A stretch of 64,000 nt of DNA from contig CAMCFA010000001.1 of the NCBI GenBank assembly GCA_945873955.1, forward strand, positions 310,001 to 374,000. The letters are read 5' to 3'. The position numbers were made by a program, and so were the translations under genes. Shown here one piece after another: positions 1 to 8,045 of this stretch. Within the stretch, counting starts at the first letter, position 1. Each line of letters opens with the position of its first letter. The DNA is from an uncultured Clostridia bacterium (lineage in GTDB: Bacteria > Bacillota > Clostridia > Oscillospirales > Ruminococcaceae). The notes below the pieces were generated by a model. The model worked only from the letters and a program-made list of their open reading frames with translations, had not been told where the DNA came from and did no database searches.

Positions 1-1103
1 ATCTCGAACGGCTCGTTTCCGCCGGGGTTCTCCGGTTCGCTGTCCATGACCTCAAACACGCGTTCTGCGCCGGCAAGCGCCGACTGTATCTGCGCGTACT
101 GGTTCGCAATCTCGTTGATAGGTCTTGTGAACTGCTTTGAGTAGGTGATAAACGCCTGTATCGTGCCTATTGAGATATAGAACATATCAGTTTCCGGGCG
201 GGAAGCAAGCACCGCGCCGACAACTGCGATAAGCAGGAATCCGAAATTGCCTATGGTGTTCATGCAGGGACCCATGCTGCCGCCTAGTATCTGCGCCTTA
301 ACGCCGACAGTCCGCAGCTCGTCGCTGGTGCGGTTGAAGTCCTCGCAGATCTTGCCCTCGTGGGTGAACGCCTTGACTGTCTTGCAGCCGCTGACTGCTT
401 CCTCTATCTGACCGTTGAGCTGTCCCAGCTTTGCCTGCTGAAGCGGGAAGAATTTCCGCATGAACTTCGACAGGGTCTTGGTAACAAGCAGCGTAAGTAC
501 AATCGTTATCATGCTGACAAGCGTCATCAGCCACGAATTTACCAGCATCATAACAAAGCAGCCTATCAGCATGATTATGCCGGATATCAGCGAACCAAGC
601 GACTGGGAAACTGAGTTCGACACGTTCTCGACGTCGTTTGTCATACGGCTGAGGATATCGCCGTGCTTGTGGGTATCTATGTAGCGTATCGGCAGCTTTG
701 ATATCCTCGCGAACAGATCCTTACGCATGACCTTTACGGTGTACTGCGAAAGCATTGCCGCGAACAGATTCTGGAAATAGGTAAATACTGCTGAGAATAA
801 ATAAACGACTGCCATAATTCCCAGCCACATCAGCAGCGAATCTGCGTCCAGCTTTGCGATAGCGTCAATCGCATTCGCCTGTATAGTCGGTGCAGCGACA
901 TTCAGCAGGGTAGCCAGCAGCATTACCGCAAGCATTGCAACTATCAGCTTCTGGTTCTTGCCGATATAGCTGAGTATGCGGCTGAGCGTAGCTTTGAGGT
1001 TCTTGGGCTTCTCGCCGGGCAGAACTCCGGGGGGCGCGTGTCCCGGACCTCTTCCCGGTCCTCCGCCGGGACGGAGATTAATCATCGGTTTGTTGTCAGC
1101 CAA
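1..1103 (-). CDS. ABC exporter, permease/ATPase subunit (partial, C-terminus beyond window)
   Basis: Only the transmembrane half of a fused permease-ATPase (ABCB-type) is inside the window; the nucleotide-binding half lies left of position 1. The protein starts with a Gly/Pro/Arg-rich tail (GGGPGRGPGH) followed by several hydrophobic helices and the typical cytoplasmic loop (EEAVSGCKTVKAF). I chose the TTG at 1103, in frame and about 9 nt after a GGGGG stretch; the alternative is the ATG at 1085. It overlaps the stop of the upstream exporter subunit by 8 bp, so the two are co-translated and almost certainly form a heterodimer. Substrate unknown; MarR control suggests drug or metabolite efflux. 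Confidence 0.9.
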   Translation of the reverse strand, partial: MADNKPMINLRPGGGPGRGPGHAPPGVLPGEKPKNLKATLSRILSYIGKNQKLIVAMLAVMLLATLLNVAAPTIQANAIDAIAKLDADSLLMWLGIMAVVYLFSAVFTYFQNLFAAMLSQYTVKVMRKDLFARISKLPIRYIDTHKHGDILSRMTNDVENVSNSVSQSLGSLISGIIMLIGCFVMMLVNSWLMTLVSMITIVLTLLVTKTLSKFMRKFFPLQQAKLGQLNGQIEEAVSGCKTVKAFTHEGKICEDFNRTSDELRTVGVKAQILGGSMGPCMNTIGNFGFLLIAVVGAVLASRPETDMFYISIGTIQAFITYSKQFTRPINEIANQYAQIQSALAGAERVFEVMDSEPENPGGNEPFE

Positions 1104-2835
1104 CCTGCTCAGCCCCCTCTCTCATCTGGGAGTTGTAGATATCACGGTAGACCTCGCAGTTTTTCATCAGATTCTCGTGGTTGTCAAATGCGGCGATACA
1201 CCCGTTGTCAATTACCGCGATCTTGTCCGCGCGCATTACGCTCGCCACACGCTGGGCTATCATAATGACGGTAGTCCCCTCCAGCTTCTCGCGGAGCGCT
1301 TTTTGCAGCTTCGCGTCGGTGGAAAGATCCAGCGCAGACATGCTGTCGTCGAAAATAAGTATTTCCGGGTGCTTCACTATGGCTCTGGCAATGGAAAGAC
1401 GCTGCTTCTGACCGCCGGAAAGAGAACTGCCCTTTTCGGTTATCATGTCCTTGTAGCCGTCGGTGAAACCGCTGATGAACTCGTGTGCCTGCGCTATTTC
1501 AGCGGCACGGCGGACTTCCTCATCAGAGGCGCTGGCGTCGCCCCAGCGTATGTTCTCTTCGATCGTTTCAGAGAAAAGCTCACTTTTCTGGAGCACAAAG
1601 CCTATCCTGCTGCGAAGATCCTCCAGCTTGTAGTCGCGGACATTTACGCCGTCCACCAGCACCTCGCCCTCTACCGCGTCATAGAACCGCGGGATAAGGC
1701 TGACGAGCGAGGTCTTGCCGCAGCCGGTCGCTCCGAGGATAGCAACAGTTTCACCCTTGTTCACGCGGAAATTAACGTCATTCAGCACATTGCCGCTCTG
1801 AACGCCGGGGTATCTGAAGGACACACCGCGAAACTCGACAGTGCCGGTTTCGGGGGTCTCGCCCTCAAATGTGCCGTCGGAGATGACCGGGTCAGCTTCA
1901 AGCACCTCTCTGATACGTCCCGCAGAGGCGGAAGCCCTTGTTACCTGCTGGAACATCATGCCGATCATCATCATTGACATGAGTATCTGGGTTATGTAGG
2001 TGATCGCCGCCATAATGCTGCCCACCTTCGCTTCGCCGGCTGCCGCACGCACTGATTCGCCGCCGATCCAGATAACCATGATAACGGAAGCGTTCATTAG
2101 TATCGAAAGTATAGGCGTGAGCAGCGCCATCAGCTTCTGTACCCGCAGGTTCGTGGATACTAACTCGTCGTTAGCTTTACAGAATCGATCGTACTCGTAA
2201 TCCTCACGGGTGTACGCCTTGACTACCCGCGCGCCGCTGACGTTTTCCTGCACTACCGAATTCACCCGGTCGAGCTTCGACTGAACTACGCTGAACAGCG
2301 GAGCGCCCTTGCGCAGTACAAGAACGATAACAATTATCTGTATCGGCAGGGTGATAAGCAGGATATAACCGAATGTCGCATTAATTGACAGCACCATTAC
2401 AATGCCGCCGATGAACTGCATAAGAGTGCGCACCATCATTCTCAGCGCCATGCCGACAAAGTCCTGACAGGCGGTGATATCGTTGGTGAGCCGGGTCACC
2501 AGCGAACCGATAGTAAACTTATCGGTCTGCTGGAAAGACATTTTCATGCCCTTGGAGAAAGCGTCCTTGCGCAGATCATTAGAGAAATTCTGAGCCGCAA
2601 GATTGCCGAATACCCCCGACAGAATACCGCCGCAGCAGCCGACTATCGTGAATATCAGCATTTGAACACCAAGCTCAATGATAAGACTGATGTCACCGGT
2701 GATTATACCCTCGTCCACGATCCTTGACATAAGGCTGGGCTGAACTAAGTCCATGCTTACCTCAAGGATCATGAACAGCGGTGACAGCAGCGCAAAATAC
2801 CAGTATTTCTTCAGGTATTTCAGTACCTTAATCAA
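1096..2835 (-). CDS. ABC exporter, permease/ATPase subunit with degenerate catalytic site
   Basis: A 579-residue half-transporter: an ABC exporter membrane domain (about residues 15-300) followed by a nucleotide-binding domain (335-570) with Walker A GATGCGKTS, signature SLSGGQKQR and Walker B ILIFDDSMSALD. The residue after the Walker B Asp is Asp rather than the catalytic Glu, and the switch His is replaced by Gln (MIAQRV). This is the known signature of the inactive ATP site in heterodimeric exporters (BmrC/D, TM287/288 types). It overlaps the MarR gene upstream and its partner downstream, giving a marR-exporter-exporter operon. Confidence 0.93.
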   Translation of the reverse strand: MIKVLKYLKKYWYFALLSPLFMILEVSMDLVQPSLMSRIVDEGIITGDISLIIELGVQMLIFTIVGCCGGILSGVFGNLAAQNFSNDLRKDAFSKGMKMSFQQTDKFTIGSLVTRLTNDITACQDFVGMALRMMVRTLMQFIGGIVMVLSINATFGYILLITLPIQIIVIVLVLRKGAPLFSVVQSKLDRVNSVVQENVSGARVVKAYTREDYEYDRFCKANDELVSTNLRVQKLMALLTPILSILMNASVIMVIWIGGESVRAAAGEAKVGSIMAAITYITQILMSMMMIGMMFQQVTRASASAGRIREVLEADPVISDGTFEGETPETGTVEFRGVSFRYPGVQSGNVLNDVNFRVNKGETVAILGATGCGKTSLVSLIPRFYDAVEGEVLVDGVNVRDYKLEDLRSRIGFVLQKSELFSETIEENIRWGDASASDEEVRRAAEIAQAHEFISGFTDGYKDMITEKGSSLSGGQKQRLSIARAIVKHPEILIFDDSMSALDLSTDAKLQKALREKLEGTTVIMIAQRVASVMRADKIAVIDNGCIAAFDNHENLMKNCEVYRDIYNSQMREGAEQVG

Positions 2836-3301
2836 CTGATTCTCCTCCGATCTCGCTGCGGATATTCTCCGTCATTTTTGCGAGGATCTTACGTACAGCC
2901 GCCATTTCCTTTTCGGAAATGTCCTTGAGCATTACCTGCTCCGCACGGTCAAAGGCTTCGAGGATCTTCTTGTGCATTTCCCTGCCCTTATCTGTGATGT
3001 AAACGTGGGTCTCGCGGCGGTCAACGTCGTTCTTCTCACGGCGGACGATACCCTCGCGCTCCATATTGCGCAGCGTTATGCTGATAGTCGGCGCTTTCAG
3101 CTTGGTGATATTCACAAGCTCAAGCTGGGTCATGCCGTCCTGCTCCATAAGGGGCTTCATCACATGGCGGTAGGAGGAACGCATGCCGATAGCTTCAAGC
3201 TCCTTCCCTACAAACTTGCTGAACATGAACGAAGCGTCGTTCACGCTCTTGATAGTCTCATTACCCTTAAACATATAGGTGTTGTTATTGCTTGTTTTCA
3301 T
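2828..3301 (-). CDS. MarR family transcriptional regulator
   Basis: 157 residues with a winged-helix core of MarR type: recognition region LVNITKLKAPTISITLRNM and wing with REKNDVDRRETHVYITDKG, the DxR wing signature. The start follows AGAAAGGA at good spacing. It is the first gene of an operon with the heterodimeric ABC exporter and overlaps it by 8 bp, the common arrangement in which MarR represses its own efflux operon. A perfect inverted repeat between its promoter and ribosome binding site is the likely operator. Confidence 0.93.
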   Translation of the reverse strand: MKTSNNNTYMFKGNETIKSVNDASFMFSKFVGKELEAIGMRSSYRHVMKPLMEQDGMTQLELVNITKLKAPTISITLRNMEREGIVRREKNDVDRRETHVYITDKGREMHKKILEAFDRAEQVMLKDISEKEMAAVRKILAKMTENIRSEIGGESVD

Positions 3302-3330
3302 TGTTATGATCCTTTCTCAGCAGCATTTAC

Positions 3331-3343
3331 CGAATATTATTCG
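3331..3343. promoter_or_regulatory. Probable MarR operator
   Basis: Perfect inverted repeat CGAATA-A-TATTCG lying between the -10 box and the ribosome binding site of the marR operon, where a bound repressor would block transcription. Assignment to MarR is inferred from position. Confidence 0.6.
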
Positions 3344-3359
3344 ATTTCAACTATTTATT

Positions 3360-3387
3360 ATTATAACAATTTTTTCGTTAAAGTCAA
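3360..3387 (-). promoter_or_regulatory. Sigma-A promoter of marR-ABC exporter operon
   Basis: On the minus strand TTGACT, 16-nt spacer, TATAAT, about 60 nt upstream of the marR start. Confidence 0.75.
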
Positions 3388-3520
3388 TAAACATTAAGTG
3401 AAAAATTGATGAAAATTCACAATGAAAATAACAACATTCAATCATAATTCTATCTTATGTTAAATTTTAGGTAATAAAAGTCGCGGTTTATTTAGTTCTT
3501 TTTAGCGGTCTGCGCGAAAG

Positions 3521-3553
3521 TTTTGTAACCGTTTTGTAATTATTTTGTAACCG
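3521..3553 (+). repeat. Three 11-bp direct repeats abutting a promoter
   Basis: TTTTGTAACCG, TTTTGTAATTA, TTTTGTAACCG stand head to tail with an exact 11-bp period and end 2 bp before the TTGACA box. Direct repeats with 11-bp period next to the -35 box are how OmpR/PhoB-family response regulators bind as activators; that this is such a site is inference. Confidence 0.7.
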
Positions 3554-3555
3554 TA

Positions 3556-3584
3556 TTGACATAATTACAAAAATAGTGTATAAT
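3556..3584 (+). promoter_or_regulatory. Sigma-A promoter of the CAP-domain gene
   Basis: Consensus TTGACA, 17-nt spacer, TATAAT. Because an in-frame ATG at 3576 overlaps this -10 box, the promoter rules it out as the start and supports the ATG at 3663. Confidence 0.85.
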
Positions 3585-3662
3585 AATGTCGTAATTAGTT
3601 TAAAATCAACAGACAGACCCACTAAAAATCACGGCATTACAACACAGAAACGGAGCAGGAAT

Positions 3663-4604
3663 ATGTTAAAAAAAGCAGCGGCTGCCGGAGCAATCGCGGC
3701 GGCATTGATACTCACCGCCAGCGTTTCAGCAGAGGAAGCAGAGGTTTTTCTGTCGCACGAAAGCGGATTCTATGACAACACGCAGTATGTGGCTGTTGTA
3801 AATTACCAAGGAAACGACGTTTATTACACCACCGACGGCACAAAGCCGGATTCTTCATCAGAGGCTTACACCGGCTTACCTATTTTAGTGAACGAGAACA
3901 CAGTGGTGCGCATTGCGGTATACTCTGACAACGAATTAGTCAGCAGAGATAAAGCAACGGTAAAGATCCGCACTACGACTCCTGCCGCATCTGTTGAAGG
4001 CGGCGAATTCACGGAGGCTCAGAGCGTAAAGCTCACCTGCTCCGACCCGGACGCGGTGATATATTATACCACCGACGGCTCTACCCCGACCACTGAATCA
4101 AAGAAATACAGCAAAGCAATCAAGATAAGCAAGACCACCACGCTGAAATTCGCGGCATATTCCCCGAATAATTCGCGCAGCAAAATCGTGACCGAAAAAT
4201 ACGTCATCACCGAAGATCAGTTTGATAACAAGCTGTGTCAGGTCCTGTTCGAGCTTGTGAACGAGACCCGCGCTGAGTACGGTCTTGCTCCCCTCAAGGC
4301 AAGCACAGACCTCACGAAAGCTGCGGAGATACGGGCGAAGGAGTATTCGGTTTATCAGTCCCACTACCGCCCGGACGGCACCAAATGGGACACGATACTT
4401 TCCGCATACGGGCTGAAAACTAACGTCCGCGCTGAAAACCTCGCATACTATTACACAACCGCTAAATCCGTGATGAATTGCTGGATGAGCGACCCCTATC
4501 ACAGAGGGAATATCCTCAATCCGAATACAGAGTACATAGGTCTTGCATGCTACAACAACGGCTGGTGCAACTACTGGTGCCAGTTATTTATCGGCGGTGA
4601 ATAA
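3663..4604 (+). CDS. Secreted CAP/SCP-domain protein with two chitobiase-type repeats
   Basis: 313 residues. A signal peptide (MLKKAAAAGAIAAALILTA, cut near VSA-EE) is followed by two CHB_HEX-type C-terminal-domain repeats, each with a VYYTTDGT/IYYTTDGS signature, and a C-terminal CAP (cysteine-rich secretory/SCP-PR1) domain (LVNETRAEYGLAPLK, HRGNILNPNTEYIGLAC). Bacterial CAP proteins are extracellular; biochemical roles are poorly known. The start at 3663 has GGAG 6-9 nt upstream and fits the promoter. The next gene begins 2 nt after its stop. The 11-bp repeats upstream suggest environmental regulation. Confidence 0.9.
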   Translation: MLKKAAAAGAIAAALILTASVSAEEAEVFLSHESGFYDNTQYVAVVNYQGNDVYYTTDGTKPDSSSEAYTGLPILVNENTVVRIAVYSDNELVSRDKATVKIRTTTPAASVEGGEFTEAQSVKLTCSDPDAVIYYTTDGSTPTTESKKYSKAIKISKTTTLKFAAYSPNNSRSKIVTEKYVITEDQFDNKLCQVLFELVNETRAEYGLAPLKASTDLTKAAEIRAKEYSVYQSHYRPDGTKWDTILSAYGLKTNVRAENLAYYYTTAKSVMNCWMSDPYHRGNILNPNTEYIGLACYNNGWCNYWCQLFIGGE

Positions 4605-4606
4605 AA

Positions 4607-5083
4607 ATGCTTAGAAAAATTCTTAAACCGGAGCAGTGCGCAAAATGCCGTATCTGCTGCGGATTTCTGGAGAGCGACTGCTGGGAGATCCCGCTGCTTG
4701 CCGGTGAAGAAGAGCGCCGCTGCGCGGAACGCCTTGCACCGACAGAAAAACTCCCCGGTACGAAAAGCTGTGTGTTCCGCATGGAGTTCCACGGCGAAGA
4801 AGTGGTCTACTGCCCTGCCCTTGGTGAAAACGGGTGCAGGCTTGGGGACGAACGTCCGTTCGACTGCCGTATCTGGCCTTTCCGGGTGAACGACCTCAAC
4901 GGAACGAGGGTCATCACTCTGTCGCCGGTATGTCCGGAGGTAAAAAAGCTCTCGCTGGAAACCCTGTTGGAGTTCGTTGATTCAAACGGCTTCGCAGAGA
5001 AGCTGTTTCAGCACGCGGAAAGCTATCCGGAAACAGTGAAGCCTTACGTTTCCGGCTATCCGATACTGGCGGTTAAACTTTGA
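4607..5083 (+). CDS. YkgJ-type Cys-cluster (putative metal-binding) protein
   Basis: 158 residues with the CxxCxxCC pattern near the N-terminus (CAKCRICC) and further Cys pairs (CPALGENGCRLGDERPFDCR), the layout of the YkgJ/UPF0153 zinc- or iron-chelating cluster family. No signal peptide, so cytoplasmic. It is translationally coupled to the CAP gene (2-nt gap) and followed by a strong terminator. Family function is not established. Confidence 0.85.
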   Translation: MLRKILKPEQCAKCRICCGFLESDCWEIPLLAGEEERRCAERLAPTEKLPGTKSCVFRMEFHGEEVVYCPALGENGCRLGDERPFDCRIWPFRVNDLNGTRVITLSPVCPEVKKLSLETLLEFVDSNGFAEKLFQHAESYPETVKPYVSGYPILAVKL

Positions 5084-5095
5084 TAACAAAATTCG

Positions 5096-5121
5096 GGCTG
5101 CGCAATCGCAGCCTTATTTTT
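5096..5121 (+). terminator. Rho-independent terminator
   Basis: Stem GGCTGCG/CGCAGCC with CAAT loop, followed by TTATTTTTT, directly after the YkgJ-like gene. Confidence 0.85.
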
Positions 5122-5244
5122 TGCCTAAAAAGTCTGTTCCGGGAAACAAAATATGAAAATGTTAATATAAATAGCATAAATGTAATCGCCGATTGGTGGA
5201 AATCAGCGCAGAAATGTTATATACTTTTTACATGAGGTGACGAA

Positions 5245-5718
5245 ATGAGCATAGAATACAACAATCTCAAACTATTTCGCAAGCAGAACGGTCTGACGCA
5301 GGAGCAGGTCGCTGAAAAGCTGAACGTGTCCCGGCAGGCGGTGGCTAAATGGGAGAACGGCGACACCGTTCCCGACATTGAGAGCTGCATAGCCCTCGCT
5401 GAAATGTACGGCACAACGGTTGACATGCTGGTGCGCAGCTTCTCTATTGGCGAAAAAAGCACAGATGAGAAAAAGCACATTTTCGGATTCTCGAAGATGA
5501 ATGACAAGGGTCAGATAACGCTTCCTAAGAAATGCCGCGAAGTGTTCGGGATAAATCCCGGCGACGCTATACTTGTTCTCGGTGACGAGGATAAGGGAAT
5601 CGCTCTGGTAAGGCTCGGCAACCCGCTGGAGGCGATCAGACCAAAGGGAGGTCACAGAAATGACAGCAGTACAGGCAAAGGGACTGACAAAAAAGTACAA
5701 GGCAAAAACCGCGGTTGA
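5245..5718 (+). CDS. XRE helix-turn-helix / AbrB fusion regulator
   Basis: 157 residues. Residues about 5-60 form a Cro/C1-type helix-turn-helix (KQNGLTQEQVAEKLNVSRQAVAKWENG). Residues about 85-130 form an AbrB/MazE/SpoVT swapped-hairpin DNA-binding domain (MNDKGQITLPKKCREVFGIN...GD). Two DNA-binding domains in one chain suggest a composite operator. The C-terminal tail overlaps the next gene by 59 bp, an unusually long overlap, so it is probably the dedicated regulator of the following ABC exporter. GAGGTGACGAA precedes the ATG. Confidence 0.88.
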   Translation: MSIEYNNLKLFRKQNGLTQEQVAEKLNVSRQAVAKWENGDTVPDIESCIALAEMYGTTVDMLVRSFSIGEKSTDEKKHIFGFSKMNDKGQITLPKKCREVFGINPGDAILVLGDEDKGIALVRLGNPLEAIRPKGGHRNDSSTGKGTDKKVQGKNRG

Positions 5719-6400
5719 CTCGCTAGACCTTACGGTTGAGGAGGGCGAACTGTTCGCGCTGCTCGGCGTGAACGGCGCAGGCAAGACCACGACGATACGC
5801 ATGCTTACCTGCCTTTCAAAGCCAACCGCGGGAGAAGCGTACATCTGCGGACACAAAACCGCGTCGGAAAGCGCGGAGGTCAAGGCGCTGGTTGGGATAT
5901 CGCCGCAGGATACGGCGGTGGCGGAGAACCTCACCGTCAAGGAAAACCTCACTCTGGCGGCTAGGATATACGGCTTCTCAAGGGAAAAGACAGAGCAGCG
6001 GATCAGAGAAATGACGGAGCTGTTCAACCTCGGCGAGGTGCTTGATTCACGGGCAAAGACCCTCTCCGGAGGCTGGAAGCGCAAGGTTTCTATCGCAATG
6101 GCGCTTATCTCCGAACCGAAGGTGCTGTTCCTCGACGAGCCGACCCTCGGACTGGACGTACTCGCCCGCCGGGAGCTGTGGTGCGCTATTGAGTCCCTCA
6201 AGGGAAAGATAACCGTGATACTCACGACCCACTACATGGAAGAAGCGGAGCAGCTTTCCGACCGCATTGCGATAATGACCGGCGGGAAGATACATGCGAT
6301 CGGCACATTGCAGGAGCTGGAACAGATATCCGGGGAAACCGGACTGGAAAACGCTTTCGTTAAGATCGCGGAGTCATCAATGGGAGGTGCTTCGGTATGA
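5660..6400 (+). CDS. ABC transporter ATP-binding protein
   Basis: 246 residues of the DrrA/CcmA-like exporter ATPase type: Walker A GVNGAGKTT, signature LSGGWKRK, Walker B VLFLDEPTLGLD, H-loop TTHYMEEAE. GGGAGG lies upstream inside the regulator reading frame. It overlaps the permease gene by 4 bp (ATGA). Together they form an ABC-2 exporter, likely drug or peptide efflux; the substrate cannot be read from sequence. Confidence 0.95.
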   Translation: MTAVQAKGLTKKYKAKTAVDSLDLTVEEGELFALLGVNGAGKTTTIRMLTCLSKPTAGEAYICGHKTASESAEVKALVGISPQDTAVAENLTVKENLTLAARIYGFSREKTEQRIREMTELFNLGEVLDSRAKTLSGGWKRKVSIAMALISEPKVLFLDEPTLGLDVLARRELWCAIESLKGKITVILTTHYMEEAEQLSDRIAIMTGGKIHAIGTLQELEQISGETGLENAFVKIAESSMGGASV

Positions 6401-7164
6401 ACAGGATTCTCGCGTTTTCTTCAAGAAACATAAAGGAGCTTCTGCGCGACCCGCTGAGCTACATATTCTGTCTGGGATTTCCGCTGGTAATGCTGGTAAT
6501 CATGAGCATTGTAAACCAGTCTATTCCCGCGGAAGCTAACATGACGATATTCAACATTGAGAACCTTTCGGCAGGAATCGCTATGTTCGGGCTTTCCTTC
6601 GTAATGCTGTTCACCTGCCTTACGGTATCTAAAGACCGCTCCGGCGCGTTTCTGACCCGGCTTTACGCTTCTCCCATGAGAAGCGCGGATTTCATTGCCG
6701 GTTATATGCTGCCGGTTCTGGTTCTGGCGCTGATACAGCTTGTTATCAGCTTTGCGGCTTCCCTGCTTGCGACGGTCATTCTCGGCGAAAACACCATGAA
6801 CATTGGCGGCGTTCTGCTGGCGATAGTCATGCTGCTGCCCGTGGCGATTTTCTTCATTGCGGCGGGGCTGCTTTTCGGCTCGCTGTTCAATGAGAAGTCC
6901 GCACCGGGGCTGTGCTCTATCATAATCTCGCTTGCCACCATTCTGGGCGGAGTGTTCTTCGATGCAGAGAGCGCAGGCGGTATCATGCTTGACGTCTGCA
7001 ACGCACTGCCGTTCTTCCATGCGGTAAAGGCGGCTCGGCTAGCTGTTGCGTTACAGCTTGAGGATATCGGCGTACATCTGCTTATAACACTGGCGTATGC
7101 CGTGGTATTCTCAGTACTCGCGTCGGTAGTTTTCAGAAGCAAGATGAGGGCTGATCTGGCGTGA
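6397..7164 (+). CDS. ABC-2 type permease
   Basis: 255 residues with six predicted membrane helices and the ABC-2 layout: an N-terminal cytoplasmic segment with SRNIKELLRDPLSYIF, and a distal FFHAVKAARLAV region. GGGAGGTGC precedes the start. Partner of the ATPase whose stop it overlaps. A strong terminator follows at 7181. Confidence 0.93.
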   Translation: MNRILAFSSRNIKELLRDPLSYIFCLGFPLVMLVIMSIVNQSIPAEANMTIFNIENLSAGIAMFGLSFVMLFTCLTVSKDRSGAFLTRLYASPMRSADFIAGYMLPVLVLALIQLVISFAASLLATVILGENTMNIGGVLLAIVMLLPVAIFFIAAGLLFGSLFNEKSAPGLCSIIISLATILGGVFFDAESAGGIMLDVCNALPFFHAVKAARLAVALQLEDIGVHLLITLAYAVVFSVLASVVFRSKMRADLA

Positions 7165-7180
7165 ACTACACATAAGCAAG

Positions 7181-7213
7181 GCGCTCCCGGTGGGAATCCG
7201 GGGGCGCTTTTTT
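7181..7213 (+). terminator. Rho-independent terminator
   Basis: Ten-pair stem GCGCTCCCGG/CCGGGGGCGC (one G-T pair) followed by six T, ending the XRE-AbrB/ABC operon. Confidence 0.9.
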
Positions 7214-7214
7214 G

Positions 7215-7243
7215 TTGACTTTTGATTTAGTATATGATATAAT
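7215..7243 (+). promoter_or_regulatory. Sigma-A promoter of GNAT gene
   Basis: TTGACT, 17-nt spacer, TATAAT, starting 2 nt after the T-tract of the preceding terminator. Confidence 0.85.
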
Positions 7244-7272
7244 GGGAAAAATCACAGGAAAGGAGTACCATT

Positions 7273-7794
7273 ATGAGAGAACTGAAAACCGAACGTCTGC
7301 TGCTGAGATACATCACCCGCGAAGATGTCCCCGCGATATATGAGGGCTGGGCGAACGACCCGGAGGTTGCCCGGTACGTCACATGGAACGCACATGAGGA
7401 CATTTCCGTCACCGAAAAGATAAAGGACTTCTGGCTGGAGGAATACAAAAAGCCGGACTGCTACCGGTATGGTATTGAGCGTCTGTCGGACGGCGCGCTT
7501 ATGGGAATGATTGACGTGGTGGGTTATCATCACGGAAACCCGGTGATAGGCTACAGCTCCGGCAGAAAGTACTGGGGCAACGGCTACATGACAGAAGCTC
7601 TGAAAGCCGTTACAGAGGAGCTGTTCTCCGACGGGTACGAAACTATCCGCATTGGAGCGGTAAAGGAGAACATCGGCAGCAACCGCGTGATACAGAAAGC
7701 GGGGTTCGAGTTCGTCGGCAGCCGCGAAGAACAAATCTCGGAGATCAAACCGGAAATCATGACGATAAATTCTTACCATCTGAAAAAGCCATAA
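7273..7794 (+). CDS. GNAT family N-acetyltransferase (RimJ/RimL type)
   Basis: 173 residues beginning RELKTERLLLRYITREDVPAIYEGWAND, the hallmark of the RimJ/RimL acetyltransferase subgroup, with the acetyl-CoA region SSGRKYWGNGYMTEALKAV and the late NIGSNRVIQKAGFEFVG motif. It would acetylate a protein N-terminus or small amine using acetyl-CoA; substrate unknown. Monocistronic: own promoter, AAAGGAG 8 nt before the ATG, and a terminator-like palindrome 9 nt after the stop. Confidence 0.92.
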   Translation: MRELKTERLLLRYITREDVPAIYEGWANDPEVARYVTWNAHEDISVTEKIKDFWLEEYKKPDCYRYGIERLSDGALMGMIDVVGYHHGNPVIGYSSGRKYWGNGYMTEALKAVTEELFSDGYETIRIGAVKENIGSNRVIQKAGFEFVGSREEQISEIKPEIMTINSYHLKKP

Positions 7795-7803
7795 TAGCAG
7801 CAC

Positions 7804-8042
7804 AAATCCCGGAATATATCCGGGATTTCAGTCTGTATAAAAAGTAGATTCTGCCCGCGAAGCGGGCATTTGAAATCCGTTTTTTGCCCCAGCTCTGCCG
7901 GGGCAAAAAACACTTCTATCCGCACAAGTGTGCGAATTGTCGGCAAAGCCGACAATGAGTGCGCGCAGTGCGGATGTTCGGCGAGAAAGTCCCTTTAGGG
8001 ACTTTTTCGACGGTCTCAAATCCCGGAATATATCCGGGATTT
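7804..8042. repeat. Hairpin-ladder intergenic element A with repeated 25-bp palindromic ends
   Basis: A 239-bp non-coding block bounded by two identical 25-bp palindromes (7804-7828 and 8018-8042, core ATCCCGGAATATATCCGGGA). Inside are at least four perfect or near-perfect stems: 7852-7868 (TGCCCGC/GCGGGCA), 7880-7910 (TTTTTTGCCCC/GGGGCAAAAAA), 7936-7956 (ATTGTCGGC/GCCGACAAT) nested in 7918-7975 (ATCCGCAC/GTGCGGAT), and 7986-8005 (AAAGTCCC/GGGACTTT). The end palindromes also sit as terminators after the two converging genes. Origin as a mobile or dispersed repeat is inference. Confidence 0.7.
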
Positions 8043-8045
8043 TGG

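Noticed and set aside
976-1977. Long open frame on the plus strand opposite the ABC exporter
   Set aside because: Antisense shadow of a clear ABC exporter gene; no ribosome binding site or recognisable domain.
5272-6225. 317-codon open frame antisense to the XRE-AbrB and ABC ATPase genes
   Set aside because: Shadow frame; Ser/Arg-rich translation without domains.
7804-8042. CRISPR array
   Set aside because: Only two copies of the repeat and they are palindromic ends of one block; no regular spacers or cas genes.
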